In this document: positions 21,125 to 31,660 of the stretch, piece by piece
How the letters are laid out: every line of letters starts with the position of its first letter
Position numbering within the stretch: the stretch's first letter is position 1
Assembly (NCBI RefSeq): GCF_023091745.1
Contig: NC_068920.1
Coordinates: 144,839,122 to 144,903,121, forward strand
Source of the DNA: Budorcas taxicolor
Lineage: Eukaryota; Chordata; Mammalia; Artiodactyla; Bovidae
DNA: 64,000 nt
Reading direction: 5' to 3'
Notes under the pieces: generated by a model
What the model saw: only the letters and a program-made list of their open reading frames with translations
Told to the model about the DNA's origin: nothing
Database searches by the model: none
Made by a program: the position numbers and the translations under genes

Positions 21125-21460
21125 GTGTATTGTTGGGACCACCAACTGTTTGGCGCTCATAGTAAGAGGTGGGAGGGTTCGCGGTGTTCTCTCTGCCGTG
21201 TTGTAATAACTTCGGCAGCAACAAAGGCTCATGTTTCTCCCACCTTGTATATTGGCTGCAGTCACTGTGTAGTCCACAGCAGCTGTGACTGGGGTCCACG
21301 TTTTCCTCTTTATTTGGGGGTCTGGGTTAAAGAAAAAGACCCCGTGTGGAACATGCTCTCCTTAATGCAGAGGGAGAAGAGCGATGTTAGAACCATGCAC
21401 GACTCCGAACACGTCTGCTCCTTGTGACCTAGATCTGAATCTCTAGTGCTAGTCGTGCAA
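21125..21460. repeat. Probable ancient mammalian interspersed repeat, family unknown
   Basis: Segments such as catgtttctcccaccttgta and ctttatttgggggtctgggt resemble a common pre-ruminant repeat that I cannot name. An A-rich end follows at 21460-21475. The cttcggcagca at about 21209 is a coincidental U6-like string. Confidence 0.35.
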
Positions 21461-21783
21461 AAAAAAAAGAAAAAGAATGCATGAATGAATGATGTAATTG
21501 AGAGCATGTATCCCATCCTCCACTGACAGAATGTGGTCCACTGGAGAAGGGAATGGCAAACCACTTCAGTATTCTTGCCTTGAGAGCCCCATGAACAATA
21601 TGAAAAGGCAAAATGATAGGATACTAAAAGAGAAACTCCCCAGGTCAGTAGGTGCCCAATATGCTACTGGAGATCAGTGGAGAAATAACTCCAGAAAGAA
21701 TCAAGGCAAAGCAAAATCAATACCCAGTTGTGGATGTGACTGGTGATAAAAGAAAGGTCTGATGCTATAAAGAGCAATATTGC

Positions 21784-22700
21784 ATAGGAACCTGGAATGT
21801 TAGCTCCATGAATCAAGGCAAATTGGAAGTCGTCAAACAGGAGATGGCAAGAGTGAACATTGACATTCTAGGAATCAGCAAAACTAAAATGGACTGGAAT
21901 GGGTGAATTTAACTCAGATAACGATTATATCTACATTATATAACATTATAGATAGATAACATTATATATACTGTGGGCAGGAATCCCTTAGAAGAAATGG
22001 AGTAGCCATCATGGTCAACAAAAAAGTCTGAAATGCAGTACTTGGATGCAATCTCAAAAATGAAAGAATGATCTCTGTTCATTTCCAAGGCAAACCATTC
22101 AATATCACAGTAATCCAAGCCTATGCCCCAACCAGTAATGCTGAAGAAGCTGAAGTTGAACGGTTCTAGGAAGACCTACAAGACCTTTTAGAACTAACAC
22201 CCAAGAAAAGATGTCCTTTTCATTATAGGGGACTGGAATGCTAAAATAGGAAGTCAAGAAACACCTGGAGTAACAGGCAAATTTGGCCTTGGAATGCGGA
22301 ATGAAGCAGGGCAAAGGCTAATAGAGTTTTGCCAAGAGAACGCACTGGTCATAGCAAACACCCTCTTCCAACAACACAAGAGAAGACTCTACATGTGGCC
22401 ATCACCAGATGGTCAACATCAAAATCAGATTGATTCTATTCTTTGCAGCCAAAGATGGAGAAGCTCTATACAGTCAACAAAAACAAGACCGGGAGCTGAC
22501 TGGGGCTCAGATCATGAACTCCTTATTACTAAATTCAGACTTAAATTGAAGAAAGTAGGGAAAACCACTAGACCATTCAGGTATGACCTAAATCAAATCC
22601 CTTATGATTATACAGTGGAAGTGAGAAATAGATTGAAGGGCCTACATCTGATAGATAGAGTGCCTGATAAACTATGGAATGAGGTTCATGACATTGTATA
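21784..22700 (+). pseudogene. BovB endonuclease domain remnant
   Basis: An APE-like endonuclease, which nicks target DNA to prime reverse transcription. Visible motifs are IGTWNV (21784-21801), GDWN (22228-22239) and SDHE (22507-22518), all core or catalytic segments. Lesions are a frameshift near 21880, a TAG stop at 22167-22169 and a further one-base insertion in the run near 22203-22210. The last part is open again from 22294 to 22698. The domain cannot be made as one protein. Confidence 0.88.
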
Positions 22701-22781
22701 GGAAACAGGGATCAAGACCATTCCCATGGAAAAGAATGCAAAAAAGCAAAATGGCTGTCTGGGGAGGCCTTACAAATAGCT

Positions 22782-23762
22782 GTGAAAAGAAGAGAATCAA
22801 AAAGCAAAGGAGAAAAGGTAAGATATAAGCATCTGAATGCAGAGTTCCAAAGAATAGCAAGAAGAGATAAGAAAGCCTTTCTCAGTGATCAATGCAAAGA
22901 AATAGAGGAAAACAACAGAATGGGAAAGACTAGAGATCTCTTCAAGAAAATTAGAGATACCAAGGGAACATTTCATGCAAAGATGGGCTCAATAAAGGAC
23001 AGAAATGGTATGGACCTAACAAAAGCAGAAGATATTAAGAAGAGGTGGCAAAAATACACAGAAGAACTGTACAAAAAAGATCTTCATGACCAAGATAATC
23101 ACAATGGTGTGATCACTCACCTACAGCCAGACATCCTGGAATGTGAAGTCAAATGGGCCTTAGAAAGTGTCACTATGAATAAAGTTAGTGGAGGTGATGG
23201 AATTCCAGTTGAGCTGTTTCAAATCCTGAAAGATGATGCTGTGAAAGTGCTGCACTCAATATGCCAGCAAATTTGGAAAACTCAGCAATGGCCACAGGAC
23301 TGGAAAAGGTCAGTTTTCATTCCAATTCCAAAGAAAGGCAATGCCAAAGAATGCTCAAACTGCTGCACAATTGCTCTCATCTCACACGCTAGCAAAGTAA
23401 TGCTCAAAATTCTCCAAGCCAGGCTCCAGCAATACGTGAACCATGAACTTCCAGATGTTCAAGCTGGTTTTAGAAAAGGCAGAGGAACCAGAGATCAAAT
23501 TGCCAGCATCCACTGGATCATCGAAAAAGCAAGAGAGTTCCAGGAAAACATCTATTTCTGCTTTATTGACTATGCCAAAGCCTTTGACTGTGTGAATCAC
23601 AATAAACTGAGGAAAATTCTGAAAGAGATGGGAATACCAGACCACCTGACCTCCCTCTTGAGAAGCCTGTATGCAGATCAGGAAGCAACAGTTGGAACTG
23701 GACATGGAACAATAGACTGGTTCCAAATAGGAAAAGGAGTATGTCAAGGCTGCATATTGTAA
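22782..23762 (+). pseudogene. BovB reverse transcriptase remnant (326-codon frame)
   Basis: The longest open frame in the window. It covers the linker and the RT fingers/palm: AGFRKGRGTRDQ, then the first catalytic aspartate in CFIDYAKAFDCV (residue about 263), then GKGVCQGC near residue 317. It stops at TAA (23760-23762) just before the active-site loop. The YADD box is intact at 23867-23878 but lies in another frame after a one-base deletion near 23852. RT activity is therefore lost. Confidence 0.9.
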
Positions 23763-23887
23763 CCCTGCTTATTTAACTTACATGCAGAGTACATCATGAG
23801 AAACGCTGGGCTGGAAGAAGCTCAAGCTGGAATCAAGATTGCTGGGACAAATATAATCACCTCAGATATGCAGATGACACCACCCTT

Positions 23888-24496
23888 ATGACAGAAAGTG
23901 AAGAGGAGCTAAAGAGCCTCTTGATGAAAGTGAAAGAGGAGAGTGAAAAAGTTGGCTTAAAGCTCAACATTCAGAAAATGGAGATCATGGCATCTGGTCC
24001 CATCACTTCATGGGAAATAGATGGGGAAACAGTGGTAACAGTGTCCGACTTTATCTTTTTGGGCTCCAAAATCACTGCAGCTGGTGATTGCAGCCGTGAA
24101 ATTAAAAGATGCTTACTCCTTGAAAGGAAAGTTATGACCAACCTAGATAGCATATTGAAAAGCAGAGACATTACTTTGCCAACAAAGGTCTGTCTAGTCA
24201 AGGCTATGGTTTTTCCAGTGGTCATGTATGGATGCGAGTGTTGGACTGTGAAGAAAGCTGAGTGCCGAAGAGTTGATGCTTTTGAATTGTGGTTCTGGAG
24301 AAGACTCTTGAGAGTCCCTTGGACTTCAAGGAGATCCAACCAGTCCATTCTGAAGGAGGTCTGCCCTGGGTGTTCTTTGGAAGGAATGATGCTAAAGCTG
24401 AAACTCCAGTACTTTGGCCACCTCATGCGAAGAGTTGACTCATTGGAAAAAACTCTGATGCTGGGAGGGATTGGGGGCAGAAGGAAAAGGGGATGA
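23888..24496 (+). pseudogene. BovB ORF C-terminal region remnant
   Basis: A 202-codon frame downstream of the RT core, with the conserved VFPVVMYGCE and LKLQYFGHLM segments. This C-terminal part of BovB has no assigned catalytic role that I know of. It ends at TGA 24494-24496, where consensus-like copies read on (GRQRMRWLDG). Confidence 0.85.
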
Positions 24497-24661
24497 CAGA
24501 GAATGAGATGGCTGGATGGCATCACCCACTCGATGGACGTGAGTTTGAGTGAACTCCAGGAGATGGTGATGGACAGGGAGGCCTGGAGTGCTGCAATTCA
24601 TGGGGTCACAGAGTCGGACACGACTGAGCGACTGAACTGAACTGAACTGATCCCATCCTCC

Positions 24662-25365
24662 TCTAAGGAAATTTGCATGCTTCATTCTACTGTTCCTTCC
24701 TTCTTTAAAATATCCCAAACTGTGCCAGTAGTAGGCCTTGAGGAATGACTTGGAGGAAGAAAAGAAAGAAGTTGAAAAGGAAGAGAAAATTTTCAAATGC
24801 CTAAGATTCCAGCCTATCACCCATTCTTTACTGTCCACTCCATCCTGTTGTTGCCCTCTGAGCCTCCACCCTTATGCTGTCTCTGGGCCATCGAAGGGCT
24901 CCTGATAGCCGGCAATCTAATTAACCAGACTGGAGGACCTCGGAATAACAGGGCAGGCTCACTCCAGCTCGTTAAAGGCTCCTGTCTCCTGCTTGGGAAA
25001 TCACTCTCACATTTACCAGAGCTGTTTGCATTTTGCAGCTCCCAGGGGAGAGAGGGCCGTGCTGGTTGAATTCCTGGCTAAGCCATTTGGCCCAGAGCCT
25101 CCATAAAACCCTGGCCCCAGCCTTCCTGACTTGGGTTTTCCTCGTTAAACCTGGAGACAGGAACCTGCTGTAGGGCCTGCAGAGGTTTAGGTGAGACAGA
25201 CTGGTCTCATCTCTGGGAGGGCCCAGGATGGGGACAGAAGGGAGGGCAGTGGGGGCTGCTGGAGAAAGGGACCAGGGTAACAGCAAAAGCAGAGATTTGC
25301 TGATCAGAGCTCTGATTTCCATAAACAACTCAAAGCCACTCTGAGAGTCCTTGTAAGTGAAGGTA
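24662..25365. other. Repeat-poor unique sequence, possible conserved noncoding DNA
   Basis: About 700 bases with no recognisable repeat, including ggcaatctaattaaccagac and a GC-richer 24900-25250. Frames at 24797-25069 and 24972-25328 show no domain and oppose each other. Confidence 0.35.
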
Positions 25366-25562
25366 TTTGTCGCTCAGTTATGCGTGACTCTTTGCAACCC
25401 CCGGGACTGTAGCTGGCCAGGCTCCTCTGTCCATGGAATTCTCCAAGCAAAAATACTGGAGTGGGTAGCCATGCTCCTCTCCAGGGGATCTTCGTGACCC
25501 AGGAGTTGCATCCTGGTCTCCCACATTTCAAGCAGATTCTTTACCATTTGAGTCACGAGGAA
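25366..25562 (-). mobile_element. Bov-tA SINE
   Basis: A full minus-strand unit: cgctcagttatgcgtgactc at the left, gcagattctttaccatttga near the right. The head is decayed (gagtcacgagg). Confidence 0.87.
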
Positions 25563-25694
25563 AGTTCACTGTGGACAGCTCCCACCCATTTGAAACTTGA
25601 ACTGACCCATCTGTGCATTTGACACTATCATTTGGTTGATGATCTATGCAATACTCAAAGGGTCTTCTTGCTGTAGAAGAGTAAGATTACCTTT

Positions 25695-25860
25695 TAGGGG
25701 ATGACAGAGGATGAGATGGTTGGATGGCATCACTGACTCGATGGACATGAGTTTGAGCAAACTTTGGGAGTTGGTGATGGACAGGGAGGCCTGACATGCT
25801 GCAGTCCATGGGGTCACAAAGAGTCAGATTGGACTGAGCTACTGAACTGAACTGAACCGA
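25695..25860 (+). mobile_element. BovB 3'-terminal fragment
   Basis: The last ~165 bases of BovB, from ggatgacagaggatgagatg to the tail gaactgaactgaaccgaa. It is strongly 5'-truncated, as most LINE insertions are. Confidence 0.88.
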
Positions 25861-25984
25861 ATCTTCAACTTTGCTTGAGGGAAATGCATTAGAGCAAAAA
25901 GGGACCCAGAAGAATTCAAGCCCCTCCCTGAGACCCCCAAGAACCTTTTGGCTTCCACCGCCTAAGGAATGGCATGGGTTCATT

Positions 25985-26075
25985 TCCTTTGAAACTCTAA
26001 AGGTCAAAGTGGCTCAATGGAGGGGCTGGCCCAAGTCACATAGCTCTCAAGTGGCAGGTCCAGAAGGAGGACTTC
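25985..26075 (-). repeat. MIR fragment
   Basis: aagtggctcaatggagggg, cccaagtcacatagctctca and agtggcaggtccagaaggag match the reverse of the MIR core. Confidence 0.55.
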
Positions 26076-26239
26076 TGAGCGGTCACTCATCCTGCCGGAG
26101 CCTCAGGATCACTTGCCAAGTCACTACTCGTCAATGGGCCAAGAAAGTTCACAGTCCTTTGGCATATAGACCTCTTAATGGGGTCCAGAGAGAGTTTATG
26201 GCTTTTTCACCCAGACGTGCCTGGCTTCCAACACCAGTT

Positions 26240-26326
26240 CCCCCAACTTGTGAATGATGTCATCCCAGGCATGTTACTTACACTCTCTGACCTGTAGCTC
26301 TTTGAATGTAAAACTGGATCAAAAGG
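26240..26326 (+). repeat. MIR, left part, interrupted
   Basis: ggcatgttacttacactctc followed by ctgtagctctttgaatgtaaaa is the MIR core in sense orientation. The same MIR appears to resume at about 26740. Confidence 0.5.
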
Positions 26327-26652
26327 GCTTCCCTGGTGGCTTAGCGGATAATAATCCATCTGCCAGTGCAGGATACAAGGGTTCGATCCCTGGTCTGGGA
26401 AGATCTCACATGCTACAGGGCAACTAAGCCCGTGCACCACAACTACTAAGCCTGTGCTCTAAAGCCCAGGAACTGCAACTACTGAGTCTGAACGTCTAAC
26501 TATTGAAGCCCTCTTGCCCAGGAGCCTGTGCTGTACCACAGTGAGAAACTCACACCCTGCAGCTAGAGAGTAGCCCCTGCTGGCCACAACCAGAGAAAAA
26601 CCCGAGCAGCAATGAAAACCTAGCACAGCCAAAAATAAATAAATAAATAAAG
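26327..26652 (+). mobile_element. CHR-type tRNA SINE
   Basis: It starts gggcttccctggtggcttag with a tRNA-like head, then the gcaactaagcccgtgcacca unique body with several caactact units, and ends in an (aaat)n tail at 26633-26652. CHR-family SINEs are shared by cetaceans, hippos and ruminants. It is near full length and directly abuts a BovB tail. Confidence 0.85.
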
Positions 26653-26694
26653 AGTCGGACACGACTGAGAGACTGAACTGAACTGAACTGAGAG
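26653..26694 (+). mobile_element. Isolated BovB terminal tail
   Basis: Only the last ~42 bases of BovB: agtcggacacgactgagaga followed by ctgaactgaactgaactga. It directly follows the (aaat)n tail of the CHR SINE with no gap. Confidence 0.8.
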
Positions 26695-26734
26695 TTATTA
26701 AAAAAAAAATCTTTGAGTAACTGTACCTTTCTTG

Positions 26735-26830
26735 ATGAGTGGCTGAAAGGTTGGAGATTATAAACATGAGGTGATTAGTATAACACCCGACTCATGGTAG
26801 ATGCTAAGTCACTGGGAACCTGAGCCATAT
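26735..26830 (+). repeat. MIR, right part
   Basis: aggtgattagtataacaccc followed by gactcatggtagatgctaag is the expected MIR 3' continuation of 26240-26326. Confidence 0.5.
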
Positions 26831-27164
26831 TTGCTGGCTGCATAAATTAATGAATGAGTAATAAGTGGGTGGCCCCGTAGGCCTTTCCCAGTCTAATATG
26901 CTCTATTCCCTTTCATGATGTATTCCTCAGGGTATTTAAAAGTGAGGTTTCTAAAATGTGCTCCGTGGAACTCAGTGCCTGGGCAGGAGGCGAGCAAAGT
27001 GATGCTCAATACTTTTCCTCTCTGATTCTAGAGGCTGTGTTTGATTACCAGTCTCTGCTCCCCAGGACTGTGTTTGCTGCTGGAATCTAGGATGAAATCA
27101 CACTGCGTTCAAGATGAATGTAATTAAGAGTCTTCTAAAATTCCCGACAGGTAGCTTTCAGAAG

Positions 27165-27426
27165 GAGAAGGCAATGGCAACCCACTCCAGTACCCTGGCC
27201 TGGAAAATCCCATGGGCGGAGGAGCCTGGAAGGCTGCAGTCCATGGGGTTGCTAAGAGTCGGACACGACTGAGCAACTTCACTTTCACGTTTCACTTTCA
27301 TGCATTGGGGAAGGAAATGGCAACCCGCTCCAGTGTTTTTGCCTGGAGAATCCCAGGGATGGGGGAGCCTGGTGGGCTGCACAGAGTCAGACACAACTGA
27401 AGTGACTTAGCAGCAGTGGCAGCAGC
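27165..27426 (+). mobile_element. Bov-A2 dimeric SINE with perfect TSD
   Basis: Two Bov-A monomers are joined by the cttcactttcacgtttcact linker, ending in agcagcagtggcagcagc. Perfect 12-bp TSDs, agctttcagaag, lie at 27153-27164 and 27427-27438. It is close to consensus and so relatively young. Confidence 0.95.
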
Positions 27427-27631
27427 AGCTTTCAGAAGCTATTCTAACAGGGCAGGACTGCCTAAGGGTCTCTGCCCTGCCCCTGAAATACCCTTTCTGC
27501 AGTGTTCTCCTACTTAGTACATTCGAAACACAGCTGATTTCACTGCCTGCACCTGTTACATGCTAGCACTTAAAATGATGAAAAGAAGAATAAGTGGTGT
27601 TGTGTCTGCCTCTATAAAGAAAAACAGCTTA

Positions 27632-27778
27632 AGGAAATGGCAACTCGTCCACTCCAGTTTTCTTCCAGTTTTTCATCCACGCCATTCCCTAGGCAGTGGA
27701 AATCCCATGGACAGGGGAGCCTAGTGGGCTACAGTCCATGGGGGCCACAGTCAGACATGACTGAGTGACTAACAACAG
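27632..27778 (+). mobile_element. Bov-A-type fragment with internal insertion
   Basis: It opens aaggaaatggcaactcgtcc. About 40 unrelated or rearranged bases (tttcatccacgccattccct) separate that from aatcccatggacaggggagc and the final gactgagtgactaac. Confidence 0.75.
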
Positions 27779-28892
27779 TTGCTTCCTGAGTGCCTCTGTA
27801 TCCCATGGACTGTATTCCATGTTTCACACGCAGTAGCTCCAGTTCTCAGACTCGATTTATTAAATTTTGCTCTCTGTAGCCTTTTGTTCTCTCTACATTC
27901 AAAACGTAAATGAATAAAATTAAAGAAAATTCAACAGGTCCGCTTTCGAACACTCAGAACTCTCCATTCATCTCCCAGTAATTTCATCTCCTTGATAGAG
28001 ATGTTGCTTTATGGTCACTTTTGCTAAGGGGATGATTAAAGCCAGTGCATACTTGAAAGATGAAGAGGTGATCCCAGGTGTGAGATAACCTCGGGAGGAC
28101 TCCTGAGCTGTGTGGTCCTCAGGCACCTGTTCGGCCATCTGACTAGATACCCACTTTCCTTCCAAAGTGGCTTCGGTGAACAAAGTTCCCTTCCATCATC
28201 TACACATCTGACATCTTCACTGACTATTCTTGAGGGTAAATGGCCACTTCACAATAATTTGGGAGTGGAGGTGTCATACATATCCCATTGTTCCAGAGTC
28301 TCCCAGGTGGCTTTTGAAAGATAGACACTCCCCCCAAATGGTGTGTTATTGAAAAACACTATAAATTTGAATTTTAATCTAGTTTCATCTGCTAACATTT
28401 CTGGGAATTGGAGTGCCATTTTCAAAATGAAGTGGTATCCCCCTTCATATAATGATTCAAGTAGCATTTCATGCTTAAGAAAAGAAATATATGTGCTCTT
28501 GGAAACACACTGTATCTTGAATTCTCAGGACAGTAAACAAGGAAATAAATAAAGCAGAAAGAGCCGCCATGAGTAGGGTGATGAGCAGCGGGAAATCTCT
28601 CCTGAGCACAGGCTTTGTGCATCGCGCTCATGTATGTCTGCATGCTATTTATAGGTCTTTTCCACTTCCTTCCGATTCTTGGCCAGATTCCAGAGAGTTA
28701 AATTGATCTTCAGTTAAGAGATTTTTTTCACACTTTTGTACAGCTTCAGGTCTTAGACACCGCCTTCAAAATGCTTATACTTATACTTTTAACATAGCAG
28801 CTTAAATTCAAGATGGTAAACATTTTATTCTATTTCTTTTTTCCCTTTCTCTCTGCCTTACTTCTTCCCTTCTGTGTTGGTCCGTCTGCTCA
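27779..28892. other. Unique or unrecognised sequence
   Basis: No element or exon recognised in 1.1 kb. Opposed frames at 27968-28643 lack domains. Confidence 0.45.
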
Positions 28893-29404
28893 GGCTGCTA
28901 TAACAAGACACCAGAGAGTGGGCGACTTAAACAACAGACATCAATTTCTCACACTTCTGGAGGATAGGAAGTCCTAGGTCAAGGTGGTGGCAGATTCAGC
29001 ACCTGGCAAGAGCCTTCTTCTTGCTTGCAGACATCTTCCTTCTTTCCGTGGTTTCTCATTGAGAAGGAAGTGGGGAGAAAGAAAGAGAAAGAGAGATTGA
29101 ACTCTGGTCTCTTTTCCTCTTCTCATGAGGACAGTGAGCCAATCCTGGAAGTAGTATTTTCATGACCATATTTGGTGTTTAGTCACTAAGTCACATCCAA
29201 CTCTTTGTGATCCCATGGACTGTAACCCACCAGATTCCTCTGTCTATGGGATTTCCCAGGCAAAGATACTGGAGTGGTATGCCATTTCCTTCTTCAGGAG
29301 ATATTCCTGACCTAGGGGTCAAACCCACATATCCTGCGTCAGCAGGTGTATTCTTCATCACTGAGCAACCAGGGAAGCCCTTCATGACCATATCTAAACT
29401 AATT
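28893..29404 (-). mobile_element. MLT1-like MaLR LTR, left part (outer host of a nest)
   Basis: On plus: aggctgctataacaagacac, gggcgacttaaacaacagac and tttctcacacttctggaggа-type text, the reverse of an MLT1 LTR end. A GA-rich patch follows at 29065-29095. A Bov-tA interrupts it at 29172-29380, and it breaks at about 29404 (aaactaattaccta). It resumes near 31000. Confidence 0.7.
29172..29380 (-). mobile_element. Bov-tA SINE inside MLT1, with TSD
   Basis: A complete minus-strand unit bracketed by a perfect 13-bp TSD, ttcatgaccatat, at 29159-29171 and 29381-29393. The TSD belongs to the MLT1 host, whose sequence continues correctly on both sides. Confidence 0.95.
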
Positions 29405-29450
29405 ACCTAAAAAATATTGTACAGCCTAAAAGTTGAGAATTACATGTTAG

Positions 29451-29672
29451 GTGTGTGCATGCTAAGCTGTTTCAGTTGTGTCTGACCCTTTGCGACTCTA
29501 TGGACTGTAGCCTGCCAGGCTTCTCTGCCCAGGGGATTCTCCAGGCAAGAATACTGTGGAGATTGCCATGCCCGCTTCAGGGGACCTTCTAGACCCAGGG
29601 ATCAAACCCACATCTCCTGGAGCTCCTGCATTTCAGGTGGCTTCTTTACCTCTGAGCCACCAGGGAAGCCCT
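29451..29672 (-). mobile_element. Bov-tA SINE with TSD
   Basis: A minus-strand unit slightly longer than usual because of a repeated ctcctggagctcctgcat segment in the head. TSDs are gaattacatgtta to the left (about 29437-29449) and gaattatatgtta to the right (about 29673-29685), one mismatch. Confidence 0.9.
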
Positions 29673-29805
29673 GAATTATATGTTATTGGCAGACAAACCT
29701 GAGGACTTGAGTCCAGGATGCAGTCTCTCAAAGAGACTGTTCTGAAGAGGTGAGAGAGGAGCCAAGATATATAGACAGACATTTTGGCCACAGAGAGGGT
29801 GTCAG

Positions 29806-30655
29806 TTCAGTTCAGTCGCTCAGTCGTGTCCAACTCTCTGCGACCCCATGAATCACAGCATGCCAGACCTCCCTGTTCATCACCATCTCCCAGAGTTCAC
29901 TCAGACTCCTGTCCATCGAGTCAGTGATGCCATCCAGCTATCTCATCCTCAGTCATCCCCTTCTCCTCCTGCCCCCGATCCCTCCCAGCATCAGAGTCTT
30001 TTCCAATGAGTCAACTCTTCACATGTGGTGGCCAAAGTACTGGAGTTTCAGCTTTAGCATCATTCCTTCCAAAGAAATCCCAGGGCTCATCTCCTTCAGA
30101 ATGGACTGGCTGGATCTCCTTGCCATCCAAGGGACTCTCAAGAGTCTTCTCCAACCCCACAGTTCAAAAGCATCAATTCTTCGGTGCTCAGCCTTCTTCA
30201 CAGTCCAACTCTCACATCCATACATGACTACTGGAAAAACCATAGCCTTGACTAGACGGATCTTAGTCGGTGAAGTAATGTCTCTGCTTTTGAACATGTT
30301 ATCTAAGTTGCTCATAACTTTCCTTCCATGGATTAAGCATCTTTTAATTTCATGGCTGCAGTCACCATCTGCAGTGATTTACGGGCCCCCAAAAATAAAG
30401 TCTGACACTGTTTCCACTGTTTCTCCATCTATTTCCCATGAAGTGATGGGACCAGATGCCATGATCTTCATTTTCTGAATGTTGAGCTTTAAGCCAACTT
30501 TTTCACTCTCCTCTTTTACTTTCATCAAGAGGCTTTTTAGTTCCTCTTCACTTTCTGCCATAAGGGTAGTGTCATCTGCATATCTGAGGTGATTGATATT
30601 TCTCCCGACAATCTTGATTCCAGCTTGTATTTCTTCCAGTCCAGCATTTTGTAGA
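29806..30655 (-). mobile_element. BovB LINE, 5'-truncated
   Basis: The 3'-most ~850 bases, from the YADD region to the tail. The tail reads tcagttcagttcagtcgctc on plus at 29810. The RT box is preserved (reverse complement gtcatctgcata at 30571-30582). Minus frames 30663-30379 and 30315-30019 retain BovB protein text. It splits LTR-like element A. Confidence 0.92.
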
Positions 30656-30999
30656 AACATCAAAAGATTATTGTTAATTAAAACTAGGCATCAAAAGTTA
30701 ATGAATTTAGCACTTTTCTATGTATGGGAAGATGCAACATTCTGGGCTCATTGAAATCATTCCTTTGATGTGCACCTCAGCTATCTGGGGCCAGTAAAAT
30801 GTGCCATCTCATTCTGTCTCGTCTGGCTGGATTGTTGGGGGAATTGGCTACAGGGACTGATGGCTCAATGAGGGGTGTCCTGTTTCTATTCCAAGTTTCT
30901 TCTGGGCTCACCTTCTGGGCAGCTGTTATGTGATGGCTTGAGGGCTATAGCATCAGCATCTTTTGTCTCCTCAATGACAGGCAGCATTTTTTCAATGAT

Positions 31000-31095
31000 A
31001 CCTTCTGAAGACTCTGCCTCCAAATACCATTGCACTGGAGATTAAGGTATCAACATATATATTTGAGGTTGATATACACATTCAGCCCACACATC
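31000..31095 (-). mobile_element. MLT1-like LTR, right part
   Basis: ctctgcctccaaataccatt, then tatcaacatatatatttgag and cacattcagcccaca complete the MLT1 begun at 28893, 1.6 kb away. Confidence 0.65.
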
Positions 31096-31109
31096 CTCCT
31101 TTCATTTAT

Positions 31110-31660
31110 TCTCCTTCTTTCCTTTAAAAAATATTTATTGCTTTTCATGTTGTTGGGGTTTTAATCTAGGCCCTGGAATTATAAGGATCATTTTAAGACA
31201 CACTGCAGAAGCTTTCCTCAAAGAGTCCCCAAACTAAGAGAAGGACAGTGATTCTATGAAGCTGTTGCTCTGGCAGATAGAAGCACCATCAGAATACATT
31301 AAAGAGAGAAATTATTTCTACGGAGTTTATAAGAAGGAAACTGATTTGTGAGTTTAGAAGTAAAGGTAAGGATTCTAGACAGTCAAAGGAAGAAAGACTT
31401 TCTAGACAGGAAATACAGCATTAAGCAAAAACGCAGACATACAAACTTGCGTGATTGACACCTCCAGGAAACACAGAGCTGACTAGAAGGCTTTGACGAG
31501 AGACAGAAGTAGGGCGATGAAGCAAGAGAAAAAACTGAGATGATAAGTTGGGAGTAGTTTGTCAAGGAAATTCACCAATGCCTTGCAATTTAGGTCTTAG
31601 GTAGTGCCTGGAGAAAAGTCCTATTTGGAAACCTAAGAAGATCTGAAATTAAAGAGTTCT
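31110..31660 (-). repeat. L2 fragment, antisense
   Basis: On plus: aaaaaatatttattgctttt near 31125, then agaaagactttctagacagg, and later aagtcctatttggaaaccta. The order matches the L2 internal and 3' region backwards. Diverged, so edges are soft. Confidence 0.5.

Larger units (their letters stand above)
21522..24650 (+). mobile_element. BovB LINE, nearly full length, with TSD
   Basis: The most complete sense-oriented copy. It lacks roughly the first 300 bases of 5' leader present in the inverted copy at 8367-9571. A 12-bp TSD, atcccatcctcc, sits at 21510-21521 and 24650-24661; the first base of the right copy could belong to the tail. The tail is the usual (actga)n type: gactgaactgaactgaactg. 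A 40-60-base AT-rich expansion at about 21921-21970 is private to this copy. Confidence 0.93.
29405..31000. mobile_element. LTR-like element A, unnamed (contains Bov-tA and BovB)
   Basis: Without its insertions it aligns along its length with 32441-32980. Shared text includes cctaaaagttgag/cgtaaaagttgag, tctgggctca.tgaaatcatt and a tttgatgtgcacctcagcta segment near 30765. It is split by a Bov-tA at 29451-29672 and a BovB at 29806-30655, and itself sits inside MLT1. I recognise the pattern as an old LTR-like repeat but not the name. Confidence 0.6.

Noticed and set aside
21205..21220. U6-like string cttcggcagca suggesting a snRNA pseudogene
   Set aside because: The rest of U6 is absent before and after, and the string lies in a probable old repeat.
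22782..23762. A 326-codon frame as a functional reverse transcriptase gene
   Set aside because: It ends at TAA before the active-site box, which lies in another frame, and the endonuclease upstream is broken in several places.
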